In this document: positions 1 through 6,129 of the stretch, one piece after another
Layout of the letters: each line of letters begins with the position of its first letter
Numbering within the stretch: position 1 is the first letter of the stretch
Source of the DNA: Bacillota bacterium
GTDB taxonomy: Bacteria; Bacillota; Clostridia; Oscillospirales; Oscillospiraceae
Reading direction: 5' to 3'
Assembly: GCA_029268085.1 (NCBI GenBank)
Contig: JAJUHD010000148.1
Location: forward strand, 1-6,380
Length of the DNA stretch: 6,380 nucleotides
The notes under the pieces: model-generated
The model's database searches: none
The model's input: only the letters and a program-made list of their open reading frames with translations
Told to the model about the DNA's origin: nothing
Position numbers and translations under genes: made by a program

Positions 1-531
1 CCTGTTGAATTAGGCCCAGACGCGCTTGCTGAATTTGAAGCCGCATTTAATATAGAATCAAATTACGGCTTCCTTCTTTCAAGCTATAGCGACGTGCGAG
101 ATGTCGATTTGTATCAGGTGTTCTACATAGGCGCAGGCATCGAGCCCCCCGCAAACGCCGACGAAATCAGGGCGGCCTATGAGCGGACTCTCACGGACGG
201 CCCCTATGATATCGACAGTACGATACTCACCGCCCAGCAAGTCAGCGGCTTTCTTCTTGCAAAAACCGGCTATTCTCTTGACGACATGAACAGCCGCCTT
301 GGCTGGGACTATGTAGATGGTTACGATGCCTATATTCACTATCACGGCGACACGAATTTCATCAGCATTTCCTGTACCGGCGGCCGTATGATCGGAGACG
401 CTCTATTTCAAATCGATTACGAATTTGATGGAGGTATCTATGATGAAGAAGGCAACCATTTTACTGGCGGTTCAGTGACCGTCAGTATTCCAGACGAGAC
501 GATCCAGTACGTTTCCAACAGTCTTCATTAA
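1..531 (+). CDS. Hypothetical protein, C-terminal part (5' end outside window)
   Basis: The frame is open from the first base to a TAA stop at 529-531, giving 176 residues with no credible start, so the N-terminus lies to the left of the window. A GTG at position 94 is in frame but lacks a convincing ribosome site, and the coding frame continues upstream of it. The visible part is acidic, rich in Tyr, Asp and Gly, with no obvious membrane segment. Recognisable pieces, numbered from the window edge, are an SSYS-DVDLYQVFY stretch near residues 27-42, a leucine- and lysine-containing helix-like segment near 80-95, a Trp-containing stretch near 102, and HGDTN at 115-119 followed by a Cys-Thr-Gly-Gly turn. 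From memory this resembles a family of uncharacterised, often lipoprotein-like, proteins of gut clostridia with a conserved Tyr-rich His-Gly-Asp-Thr-Asn block. No function is known to me. A signal peptide cannot be judged without the N-terminus. It is convergent to the ComFB-family gene and ends about 54 nt before a terminator. Confidence 0.8.
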   Translation, partial: PVELGPDALAEFEAAFNIESNYGFLLSSYSDVRDVDLYQVFYIGAGIEPPANADEIRAAYERTLTDGPYDIDSTILTAQQVSGFLLAKTGYSLDDMNSRLGWDYVDGYDAYIHYHGDTNFISISCTGGRMIGDALFQIDYEFDGGIYDEEGNHFTGGSVTVSIPDETIQYVSNSLH

Positions 532-584
532 ATCGTTTGCTTCGTTGTCATAAGCTTTATAAGCAGCCCCAAAATAATAAACAG

Positions 585-630
585 CAGAAGACCTCCCGCT
601 CACTTTTAGGAACGGCAGGTCTTTTGTTTT
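585..630 (+). terminator. Intrinsic terminator, probably shared by convergent genes
   Basis: The arms AAGACCT-C-CCG (588-598) and CGG-C-AGGTCTT (613-623) pair with a single C-C mismatch around a 14-nt loop. The stem can be extended outward to 585/626. The plus-strand transcript then runs into CTTTTGTTTT, a good U-tract, so it should end the transcript of the upstream plus-strand gene. On the minus strand the same hairpin (G-G mismatch) is followed by a poorer T-rich stretch, and may also end the ComFB-family transcript, whose stop codon is about 55 nt away. Confidence 0.8.
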
Positions 631-682
631 AATTAAACTAAAACAGGCTCTTTTCACTTAATGCAGTTATCCTGCCAGCCTA

Positions 683-982
683 TCAGTGCAGCGGATTTTC
701 TTTAACAGACATAAGGGCTTTGGTCACTTCAACGAGCACTTCCGTATGATAATTCATCTTCTCGGTAATGATTTTAGCCAGTAATTTACCTCTGGTAGTA
801 GTTACATAATGGGGTTCAAGCTTATTGAGAGCAATGGCACAGGCGTTGAGTCTGCAAATTTCGCAGCTGCACATATCCATTTTTGAAATAACTTCATTTA
901 CAGTCTGCTTAACCAGTTCCTCAACTATATTGACCAGAATCAGTTCGCTCTGGTCTTCTTTTGTAATATTCTCGTTGAGCAA
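683..982 (-). CDS. ComFB-family protein (late competence development protein ComFB-like)
   Basis: This 99-residue protein has the size and signature of the ComFB family. It carries a cysteine cluster C38-S-C40-E-I-C43, then C48, followed by ALNKLEPHYVT (51-61), matching the pattern of Bacillus subtilis ComFB (Cys-x-Cys-x2-Cys, then a LNK-x2-P-x-YV block). In B. subtilis ComFB these cysteines bind zinc. Its role there is unclear, although comFB sits in the competence operon between comFA and comFC. Cyanobacterial members have been reported to bind cyclic di-nucleotides, so a signalling role is possible but unproven here. The start is TTG: no ATG or GTG lies in frame upstream before a TAA at 1001-1003, and a strong GAGAGG ribosome site (992-997) sits 9 nt before it. 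The gene stands alone, with no comFA or comFC beside it, behind its own promoter. It is soluble, with long amphipathic helices at both ends. Confidence 0.85.
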   Translation of the reverse strand: MLNENITKEDQSELILVNIVEELVKQTVNEVISKMDMCSCEICRLNACAIALNKLEPHYVTTTRGKLLAKIITEKMNYHTEVLVEVTKALMSVKENPLH

Positions 983-1061
983 GCTCTTTTTCCTCTCTAA
1001 TTAAGCTGTATTAAATTTGCCTTAGTATTTCATCATATCATATTTACAATTATTTACTGAT

Positions 1062-1070
1062 ATTATAGCA
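1062..1070 (-). promoter_or_regulatory. Candidate extended -10 promoter for the ComFB-family gene
   Basis: Read on the minus strand, TGC-TATAAT gives a perfect -10 (1062-1067) with the TG of an extended -10 (1069-1070), in an AT-rich spacer. At 17-18 bp upstream there is only a weak -35 (TTAATC-like), which extended -10 promoters tolerate. The start would fall near 1055, leaving a 5' untranslated region of about 70 nt. A second -10-like TATGAT at 1032-1037 lacks a -35 partner. I saw nothing else in the 197-nt spacer between cysS and this gene. Confidence 0.5.
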
Positions 1071-1179
1071 GTAAGATTAAACTTAGATTAATTTTTCATA
1101 ATAATATTTTTAATTGGAAGCCGCCAAAAATATCCTTTTCCCCTCAAATTCGAGTAATTAGCATTGCCCGATGCTTTAT

Positions 1180-2583
1180 CTATACTTTTTTCCACTTAAC
1201 ACCTTGAGGCGTATCTTCCAGCACGATACCCATAGCCTTCAGCTCGTCGCGAATACGGTCGGCTTCTGCGTAATTCTTTGCTTTCCTTGCCGCCTGGCGC
1301 GCCTCTATAAGCTTTTCAACCTCGGCGCCGATGTCCTCTTCCGGCTTAACAATCGGCAGTCCCAGAACATCTGAAAGTTCGTCAAAAATCGCTGCGCATG
1401 CTTTTGCCAGAGCTTTTGTGGGGTTTGATGCAGGACTCACAGCGGCATTAATTTCGCGTACGAGCTCAAAGATGACGGCGACCGCGTCGGCTGTGTTGAT
1501 GTCGTCGTCCATGACCTCACAAAAGCGCCGACGGTATCTGTCGAGTCCTTCGGCAAACTTTTTCTCTTCTTCCGTCATCTCGCCGTCCACGCCGTTTCCG
1601 GCAAAAAAATCAAGATTCGCCCGCGCTGTGGAAAGCCGCTCCAGAGCGTTCTTCGCCTGTATCAGTATCTCACCCGAATAATTCAGCGGGCTGCGGTAAT
1701 GGCTCATGAGCATGAACATACGTATCGCGTCATAGCCGTAAGCCTCCGCTGCTTCGCGGACAGTAAAAAAGTTGTTAAGCGACTTGCTCATCTTTTTGTT
1801 ATCGATACTGATAAATCCGTTATGAAGCCAATAGTTGACAAATGTGCAGCCGTTTGCGGCTTCCGACTGGGCTATCTCATTTTCATGGTGCGGGAAAATA
1901 AGATCCTGCCCGCCGCAGTGGATATCGATAGTCTTGCCGAGATAGCGGTTGCTCATTGCGCTGCATTCAATATGCCATCCGGGTCTGCCCTTGCCCCATG
2001 GAGAATCCCAATATGGCTCACCGGGCTTTGCCGCTTTCCAGAGCGCGAAGTCCATCGGATTTTCCTTAATGTCCGTGACGTCGATCCTTGCACCCGCCTG
2101 CAATTCTTCAATAGGCTGATGACTCAGTTTTCCATAATCGCCGAATTTCGTTGTACGGTAATAAACATCGCCGTTGGCCTCGTATGCATAGCCCTTTTCG
2201 ATGAGCGTTTTCACCATCTCAATAATCTGTTCAATGTTTTCCGTCGCCCTCGGATGGATCGTTGCCTCGCGTACTCCAAGCCCGCGGACATCCTTGTAAT
2301 ACTCCACAATATATTTCTCGGCAATCTCTCCGGATGTAACGCCTTCCTCGTTCGCACGCTTTATGATCTTATCATCAACATCGGTAAAGTTCTGCACAAA
2401 AGTAACTTCATAACCGCGATATTCCATATATCTGCGCAGTACGTCAAACATAATGAGAGGTCTCGCGTTGCCGACGTGGATGTAATTATAGACCGTAGGG
2501 CCGCAGGCATACATACGGACCTTGCCTTCCTGTATCGGTTTAAAATCCTCTTTCTGCATTGTCATTGAATTAAATAATTTCAT
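1180..2583 (-). CDS. cysS: Cysteine--tRNA ligase (cysteinyl-tRNA synthetase)
   Basis: This cytoplasmic class I aminoacyl-tRNA synthetase attaches cysteine to tRNA-Cys using ATP. The 467-residue length is usual for the family. The N-terminal CGPTVYNYIHVGNARP block contains the HIGH-type motif as HVGN (36-39), and the KMSKS loop is intact at 264-268. The zinc site that selects cysteine is complete: C27, C207, H232 and E236 correspond to E. coli C28, C209, H234 and E238. The catalytic Rossmann part fills roughly residues 1-300, followed by a helical DALR-type region and a lysine-rich C-terminal tRNA-binding part ending near K466. The ATG at 2583 is chosen because the family N-terminus fits and GGAGG (2595-2599) lies 11 nt upstream. 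It starts 36 nt after cysE and shares the T-box leader with it, so charging capacity should rise when tRNA-Cys is uncharged. No good terminator follows the stop. Confidence 0.98.
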   Translation of the reverse strand: MKLFNSMTMQKEDFKPIQEGKVRMYACGPTVYNYIHVGNARPLIMFDVLRRYMEYRGYEVTFVQNFTDVDDKIIKRANEEGVTSGEIAEKYIVEYYKDVRGLGVREATIHPRATENIEQIIEMVKTLIEKGYAYEANGDVYYRTTKFGDYGKLSHQPIEELQAGARIDVTDIKENPMDFALWKAAKPGEPYWDSPWGKGRPGWHIECSAMSNRYLGKTIDIHCGGQDLIFPHHENEIAQSEAANGCTFVNYWLHNGFISIDNKKMSKSLNNFFTVREAAEAYGYDAIRMFMLMSHYRSPLNYSGEILIQAKNALERLSTARANLDFFAGNGVDGEMTEEEKKFAEGLDRYRRRFCEVMDDDINTADAVAVIFELVREINAAVSPASNPTKALAKACAAIFDELSDVLGLPIVKPEEDIGAEVEKLIEARQAARKAKNYAEADRIRDELKAMGIVLEDTPQGVKWKKV

Positions 2584-2619
2584 TTGTATCTAATCCTCCA
2601 AAACTTGACTCTTTATATC

Positions 2620-3258
2620 TTACTCGCCTTTTGCTTTTTTATCAAGCAGTACATTAATTTGTTCATGCAGCGATATAAGCTCCAGCGCAACGGGATCAAT
2701 AACATGTATCTGATCGACGTCTCCAACATAATTGACCTTTTGTCCGTCCATTTTGACTATTCTCGCGGGAACCCCCACTGCGGTACAATTCGGCGGCACT
2801 TCTTTCAGGACGACGGCGTTCGCGGCGATGCGCGAATTGTCGCCCACTTTAAACGGACCGAGCACTTTCGCTCCCGACCCGATGAGCACATTGTTGCCAA
2901 TCGTCGGATGTCGCTTACCGGTGTCCTTCCCTGTACCTCCCAGGGTCACGCCTTGGTAAATCAGCACGTCGTCGCCGATCTCCGCCGTTTCTCCGATAAC
3001 AACGCCCATTCCGTGATCGATTACAAACCTTTTTCCGATGGTTGCGCCGGGATGTATCTCGATTCCCGTCTTTTTGCGCGAACGCTGGGATATCCAGCGC
3101 GCGATGAATTTCATGTTGTGCCTGTAAAAATAGTTCGCTCTCTTATGCGATATCGTCGCCCGTATGCCCGGATAGAGCAGCAGCACTTCCAGCGTCGAGC
3201 GCGCAGCAGGATCTCTCGCCTTATATGCGTCGATTAACTCACGTAATTCTTTAAACAT
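2620..3258 (-). CDS. cysE: Serine O-acetyltransferase
   Basis: The enzyme transfers acetyl from acetyl-CoA to L-serine, giving O-acetylserine, the carbon skeleton for cysteine. It is cytosolic and by family a trimer or hexamer. The 212-residue length is the short Firmicute form: a helical N-terminal region (about 1-65), then a left-handed beta-helix of hexapeptide repeats (about 66-170). The active site is visible. H82 in the DHG triplet is the counterpart of the E. coli catalytic H158, E67 occupies the place of D143, and H117 in GKRHP corresponds to H193. GVTLGGTGK (103-111) and GVPARIV (162-168) are the acetyl-CoA-side signatures. The ATG at 3258 has AAGGAG (3265-3270) 6 nt upstream. The protein ends Lys-Gly-Glu, without the C-terminal isoleucine that docks E. 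coli CysE into CysK. It is the first gene behind the cysteine T-box, with cysS next, as in the B. subtilis cysES arrangement. Confidence 0.97.
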   Translation of the reverse strand: MFKELRELIDAYKARDPAARSTLEVLLLYPGIRATISHKRANYFYRHNMKFIARWISQRSRKKTGIEIHPGATIGKRFVIDHGMGVVIGETAEIGDDVLIYQGVTLGGTGKDTGKRHPTIGNNVLIGSGAKVLGPFKVGDNSRIAANAVVLKEVPPNCTAVGVPARIVKMDGQKVNYVGDVDQIHVIDPVALELISLHEQINVLLDKKAKGE

Positions 3259-3276
3259 GGCCTTCTCCTTTCCGGC

Positions 3277-3318
3277 AAACTAAAACGCCTCTCACGGACA
3301 TTCTGTCCGTGAGAGGCG
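3277..3318 (-). terminator. T-box attenuator (intrinsic terminator) before cysE
   Basis: On the minus strand a perfect 15-bp stem (arms 3318-3304 and 3300-3286) closes a GAA loop and is followed by TTTTAGTTT (3285-3277). It lies 19 nt before the cysE start. The 5' arm, CGC plus CTCTCA (3318-3310), is also the 3' partner of the antiterminator, so the two folds exclude each other. This is the off state, adopted when tRNA-Cys is charged. Confidence 0.95.
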
Positions 3319-3530
3319 AAAAACTTCGCGGTTCCACTCTCATTTATCACTCGCCGGCAAACACCAGTTTAGGCCTTAACGCGGTCTAAACGGGGAAGCA
3401 TTTCCTCCTCCCGCGGCTCCGGGGCGCACTTCAAACATCTCTGCGTTATTACCGCTTTCAGCCTGGGCGGTAATTCTCTGTAGCGCGAATATGTTTTACT
3501 TTTCCCTTTCACAGCCGTATCAAGTATTAC
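3277..3530 (-). promoter_or_regulatory. T-box riboswitch, cysteine-specific, controlling cysE-cysS
   Basis: All main T-box parts can be drawn. The Stem I base pairs CGGCT (3517-3513) with AGCCG (3418-3414), and a kink-turn-like GTGA/GGA junction and a GGG/CCC helix follow. The specifier loop has AGTA (3500-3497) opposite GAA (3432-3430), capped by AAACAT/ATGTTT (3496-3491 with 3438-3433). An AGAGA bulge (3479-3475) lies below the distal helix ATTACCGC/GCGGTAAT (3474-3467 with 3455-3448), whose loop holds GGCTG (3463-3459). The cysteine codon TGC is at 3428-3426, just after the GAA. A Stem III hairpin lies at 3391-3367. The T-box sequence TGGAACCGCG (3336-3327) sits in an antiterminator: TGAGAG (3342-3337) pairs with CTCTCA (3315-3310) and GCG with CGC, leaving TGGAACC as the bulge that captures the uncharged tRNA end. 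The bulge begins TGGA, matching the U73 discriminator of tRNA-Cys. Uncharged tRNA-Cys should stabilise this fold and allow transcription into cysE. Confidence 0.96.
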
Positions 3531-3533
3531 TCC

Positions 3534-3565
3534 ATTATATTAACATGAAGACAAAAACGTGTCAA
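3534..3565 (-). promoter_or_regulatory. Promoter of the T-box-cysE-cysS transcript
   Basis: On the minus strand a perfect -35 TTGACA (3565-3560) is followed, after exactly 17 bp, by TAATAT (3542-3537), a 4-of-6 match to the -10. An overlapping perfect TATAAT at 3539-3534 is 20 bp from the -35, which is too far for standard sigma-A spacing but could contribute. Transcription would start near 3530, just ahead of T-box Stem I. The -35 contains the stop codon of pgsA. Confidence 0.75.
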
Positions 3566-4113
3566 TCCTTAGTATTCAGCACCTTTTTATTTGCAACGAA
3601 GTAGTCGATGCCTGAATACACGGTAACCAATACTATAATTGCCACGCAAATGTCGTTTACCGAAAGCCATGCAAGCAGTTTGAATCTATTGATCTGGTCA
3701 GGAAGAAGCATCACGCACGAGAAGACGATCGACAGGGCAGTCTTTATCTTTCCCGAAGTACCCGCCGCGATTACGATTCCGTCCTCCATAGCCACAAGCC
3801 GCAGCCCGGTGACCGCGAACTCGCGCGCTATGACAATCATCAACGCCCAGCTAGCCATCTGTCCGCGCTCAACGAAAATGAGCAGTGCCGCTGTTACAAG
3901 CAGCTTATCTGCCAATGGGTCGATGAACTTTCCAAAGGTTGAAATTTGATTATAATGCCTCGCGACATAGCCGTCGAGACTGTCCGTAACGGAAGCGACA
4001 ATGAAAATCAAAAGAGCAACATATTCATGCCCTTTAAAACTCATAAGCGCCGCCGCCATAAAAAACGGTATCATGAAAATGCGCACCATTGTAATCTTAC
4101 TTGCGGTAGTCAT
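3562..4113 (-). CDS. pgsA: CDP-diacylglycerol--glycerol-3-phosphate 3-phosphatidyltransferase
   Basis: This integral membrane enzyme makes phosphatidylglycerol phosphate from CDP-diacylglycerol and glycerol-3-phosphate, the committed step to phosphatidylglycerol and cardiolipin. The 183-residue length is normal. The CDP-alcohol phosphotransferase signature is complete: D44, D47-G48, A51-R52, G61, D65 and D69, in the spacing D-x2-DG-x2-AR-x8-G-x3-D-x3-D that binds metal and the CDP group. REFAVTGLR (97-105) and GKIKT (121-125) favour PgsA over other family members. Hydrophobic segments lie near residues 9-26, 31-43, 71-81, 86-96, 126-138 and 152-168. The ATG at 4113 is 21 nt after rimO. Its ribosome site AAGGA (4126-4130) is somewhat distant at 12 nt, and an ATG overlapping the rimO stop is out of frame. 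The last codons overlap the -35 of the next promoter, and I see no terminator after the stop. Confidence 0.96.
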   Translation of the reverse strand: MTTASKITMVRIFMIPFFMAAALMSFKGHEYVALLIFIVASVTDSLDGYVARHYNQISTFGKFIDPLADKLLVTAALLIFVERGQMASWALMIVIAREFAVTGLRLVAMEDGIVIAAGTSGKIKTALSIVFSCVMLLPDQINRFKLLAWLSVNDICVAIIVLVTVYSGIDYFVANKKVLNTKD

Positions 4114-4134
4114 CTCAAAGTCCAGTCCTTTCCG

Positions 4135-5460
4135 TCATTGAACTTGTCTGCCGAACCAATCGCCGTCGGAAATCTCAGCGATCTCAACCTCTGTAAACTC
4201 GCCCGCCGGGCAATCGCCTGAGAAATACACAATACCGTCTATATCGGGCGAATCAGCATAGCTTCTGCCGAACTGCATTCCCAGTTCCTCGTCATAGCCC
4301 TCGCAGATCACCTGAATTGTCTTTCCTACGAAAGTGCGGCTCCATTCGTCCATGATTCCCGCCTGTATATCCATGACAATCTCCTGCCTGCGCTTTGCCT
4401 CCTCCTCATCACAGCGGTCCGGCATCGCGGCAGCCGGTGTTCCCTCCTCTGGAGAGAACACAAAAACGCCTGCCCGCTCTATCTTCGCTTCGCGCAAAAA
4501 CTCGCAGAGCTCATTAAATTCAGTCTCTCCCTCGCCGGGAAGCCCCACGATGAGGCTCGTTCTGATAACGACCCCGGGTATTTTTTCCCGCAGCTTATTG
4601 AGAAGCGTCCGAATATCTTCCCCTGTTCCGCGTCTGTTCATTCTTTTAAGGATGCCGTCGTTGATATGCTGGATCGGTATATCAATATATTTCAGTATTT
4701 TCTTTTCCCTAAGGATCGTGTCAATCAGCTCGTCGTCGAATTCATCGGGATAGAGATAGTGCAGCCTTATCCATTCGATGTCCTTGATTGCGCACAGTCT
4801 GCGCAGCAGCTCCGGCAGCATGCGCCTGCCGTAAAGGTCTGTCCCGTAGCGCGTAATGTCCTGCGCAACTACGATAAGCTCCTTCGTACCCGTTGCCGCC
4901 AGCGCTTCTGCTTCCTCCACAATGTTCTCCATCTTTCTGCTGCGGTACTTCCCGCGGATGAACGGAATAACGCAGAAAGCGCAGCGGTTGTTGCAGCCCT
5001 CGGCAATACGCAGGTAAGTCCAGCACGGACCTGTAGACACTATTCGTCCGGTCTCCTCTATCGCTCCGTTGATATCATCAAACTTGCTGAACGTCTTTCC
5101 CTTCAGCGAAGACTTCACAGCTTCTGCGATTTTGCCATAGCTGCCCGTTCCGAGCACAGCGTCGATTTCGGGAAGCTCCTTCAATATCTCGTCCTTATAC
5201 CTCTGAACAAGACAACCGGTCGCAACAATGCTCTTTATTTTTCCGGCCTTTTTCAGTTCGCCCATCTCAAGAATCGTACCTATAGCCTCGCTTTTTGCGG
5301 ATTCGATAAAGCCGCAGGTGTTGACGACGACTGCATCGGCATCCTCGGGCTCGGGGACAATCTCCATTCCATCCTCGCACATCAGATAGAGCATCTGTTC
5401 GCTGTTCACCAAATTTTTAGGACAACCCAGCGAAATCAGAGCCACCTTTATCTTTGCCAT
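4135..5460 (-). CDS. rimO: Ribosomal protein S12 methylthiotransferase
   Basis: This radical-SAM enzyme with two [4Fe-4S] clusters methylthiolates the conserved aspartate of ribosomal protein S12 (Asp88 in E. coli numbering). All 441 residues are present. The N-terminal UPF0004 domain (about 1-120) has cluster ligands C13, C49 and C83. The motif SLGCPKN (10-16) marks RimO, whereas MiaB has a GCQMN-type motif. The radical-SAM domain (about 140-360) holds C156-x3-C160-x2-C163 within EGCNNRCAFC. The C-terminal TRAM domain covers about 375-440. The ATG at 5460 has GGAGG (5468-5472) 7 nt upstream. The gene lies 42 nt after recX and 21 nt before pgsA, and so is likely co-transcribed with recA and recX. 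Linkage of rimO and pgsA with recA is common in Firmicutes, and I infer housekeeping co-expression rather than a shared pathway. Confidence 0.97.
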   Translation of the reverse strand: MAKIKVALISLGCPKNLVNSEQMLYLMCEDGMEIVPEPEDADAVVVNTCGFIESAKSEAIGTILEMGELKKAGKIKSIVATGCLVQRYKDEILKELPEIDAVLGTGSYGKIAEAVKSSLKGKTFSKFDDINGAIEETGRIVSTGPCWTYLRIAEGCNNRCAFCVIPFIRGKYRSRKMENIVEEAEALAATGTKELIVVAQDITRYGTDLYGRRMLPELLRRLCAIKDIEWIRLHYLYPDEFDDELIDTILREKKILKYIDIPIQHINDGILKRMNRRGTGEDIRTLLNKLREKIPGVVIRTSLIVGLPGEGETEFNELCEFLREAKIERAGVFVFSPEEGTPAAAMPDRCDEEEAKRRQEIVMDIQAGIMDEWSRTFVGKTIQVICEGYDEELGMQFGRSYADSPDIDGIVYFSGDCPAGEFTEVEIAEISDGDWFGRQVQ

Positions 5461-5502
5461 AATTAAACCTCCAGTATATCCGAGAAGCTGGGCCGCATGC
5501 CT

Positions 5503-6129
5503 TTAATCATAATCTCCGGAATTATATCTGCTAACCGCCGCCTTGATCTCGTCCCAGGTAAAGCCCCGCCTGAACAGGGCATCCGTCGCCTTCTTAAGCT
5601 CAACCCTGTCCGGCTCAGTACCGCTTAGCCTGCGGCAAAGCAGCTCATAAGCCTTATCGCCCGTATCGGGCATCTCTTCGAGTGCTTCGTCCCACAAAGT
5701 CTTTGGAACGCCATGCCTATAAAGCTCGCTCTTTATTTTCTGCACGCCATAGCCTTTTCCCGCGTAGTGCCGGACTATCATTCCGGCGTACTGCGCGTCG
5801 TCGATGTAATGCATCCTTTCAAGCCACTCAATGCTTTCCTCTGCGTTTTCAGGCGTCTCACCCTTTTCGACAAGCCTGTCGAACATTTCCTTTTTCGACA
5901 TCGGTCTTGCCCCGATGATCCTCAATGCACGTTCCTTGCACTTTGTCAGCTCTGCTGCAGAGCAAAGCGAAGAAAACTCCTCTTCTGTAAGCTCCCGTCC
6001 CTTGAAGATTGAAAGGTCGGCTACAGTGTCAAGCGAAAGCTTCATCTCCGAGCCGTCCGAAAAACCGGCTATGAACCTGTTCGGTGCCGTTTCACGAAGC
6101 TCGGTGACTATAACAGTCTCCTTATTCAT
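5503..6129 (-). CDS. recX: Regulatory protein RecX
   Basis: RecX binds RecA filaments and limits or tunes RecA activity in recombination and the SOS response. The 208 residues show the family's tandem three-helix repeats: one near 63-105 (ERALRIIGARPMSKKEM onward), a second near 106-155 with the hallmark YIDDAQYA (108-115) and a GYG-x2-KI-x2-EL-x3-GV pattern, and a third near 160-205 (LFRRGFTWDEI). An N-terminal extension of about 60 residues, probably beta-rich, precedes them, as in other Firmicute RecX proteins. The ATG at 6129-6127 shares one base with the recA stop (TGATG). No strong ribosome site precedes it, which points to translation coupled to recA and therefore a fixed, lower RecX level. 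The coding sequence ends 42 nt before rimO. Confidence 0.93.
   Translation of the reverse strand: MNKETVIVTELRETAPNRFIAGFSDGSEMKLSLDTVADLSIFKGRELTEEEFSSLCSAAELTKCKERALRIIGARPMSKKEMFDRLVEKGETPENAEESIEWLERMHYIDDAQYAGMIVRHYAGKGYGVQKIKSELYRHGVPKTLWDEALEEMPDTGDKAYELLCRRLSGTEPDRVELKKATDALFRRGFTWDEIKAAVSRYNSGDYD

Noticed and set aside
472..657. Minus-strand open frame of 61 codons
   Set aside because: It runs through the shared terminator hairpin and overlaps the end of the plus-strand gene, with no family resemblance.
1160..1175. Hairpin AGCAT/ATGCT just after cysS
   Set aside because: It has only five base pairs and no T-tract on the minus strand, so it is not a credible terminator.
1699..2568. 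Plus-strand open frame of 289 codons
   Set aside because: It lies wholly antisense to cysS, whose motifs are complete. The translation shows no recognisable domain, and no ribosome site of its own is convincing.
2584..3237. Plus-strand open frame of 217 codons
   Set aside because: It is antisense to cysE, begins at the edge of the cysS ribosome site, and has no recognisable content.
3286..3318. Long perfect inverted repeat that could suggest a mobile-element end or operator
   Set aside because: It is explained fully as the T-box attenuator: T-run after the stem, T-box upstream, and an alternative pairing with the antiterminator.
4666..5466. Plus-strand open frame of 266 codons
   Set aside because: It is antisense to rimO across its conserved radical-SAM core, has no family features, and looks like a codon-bias shadow.
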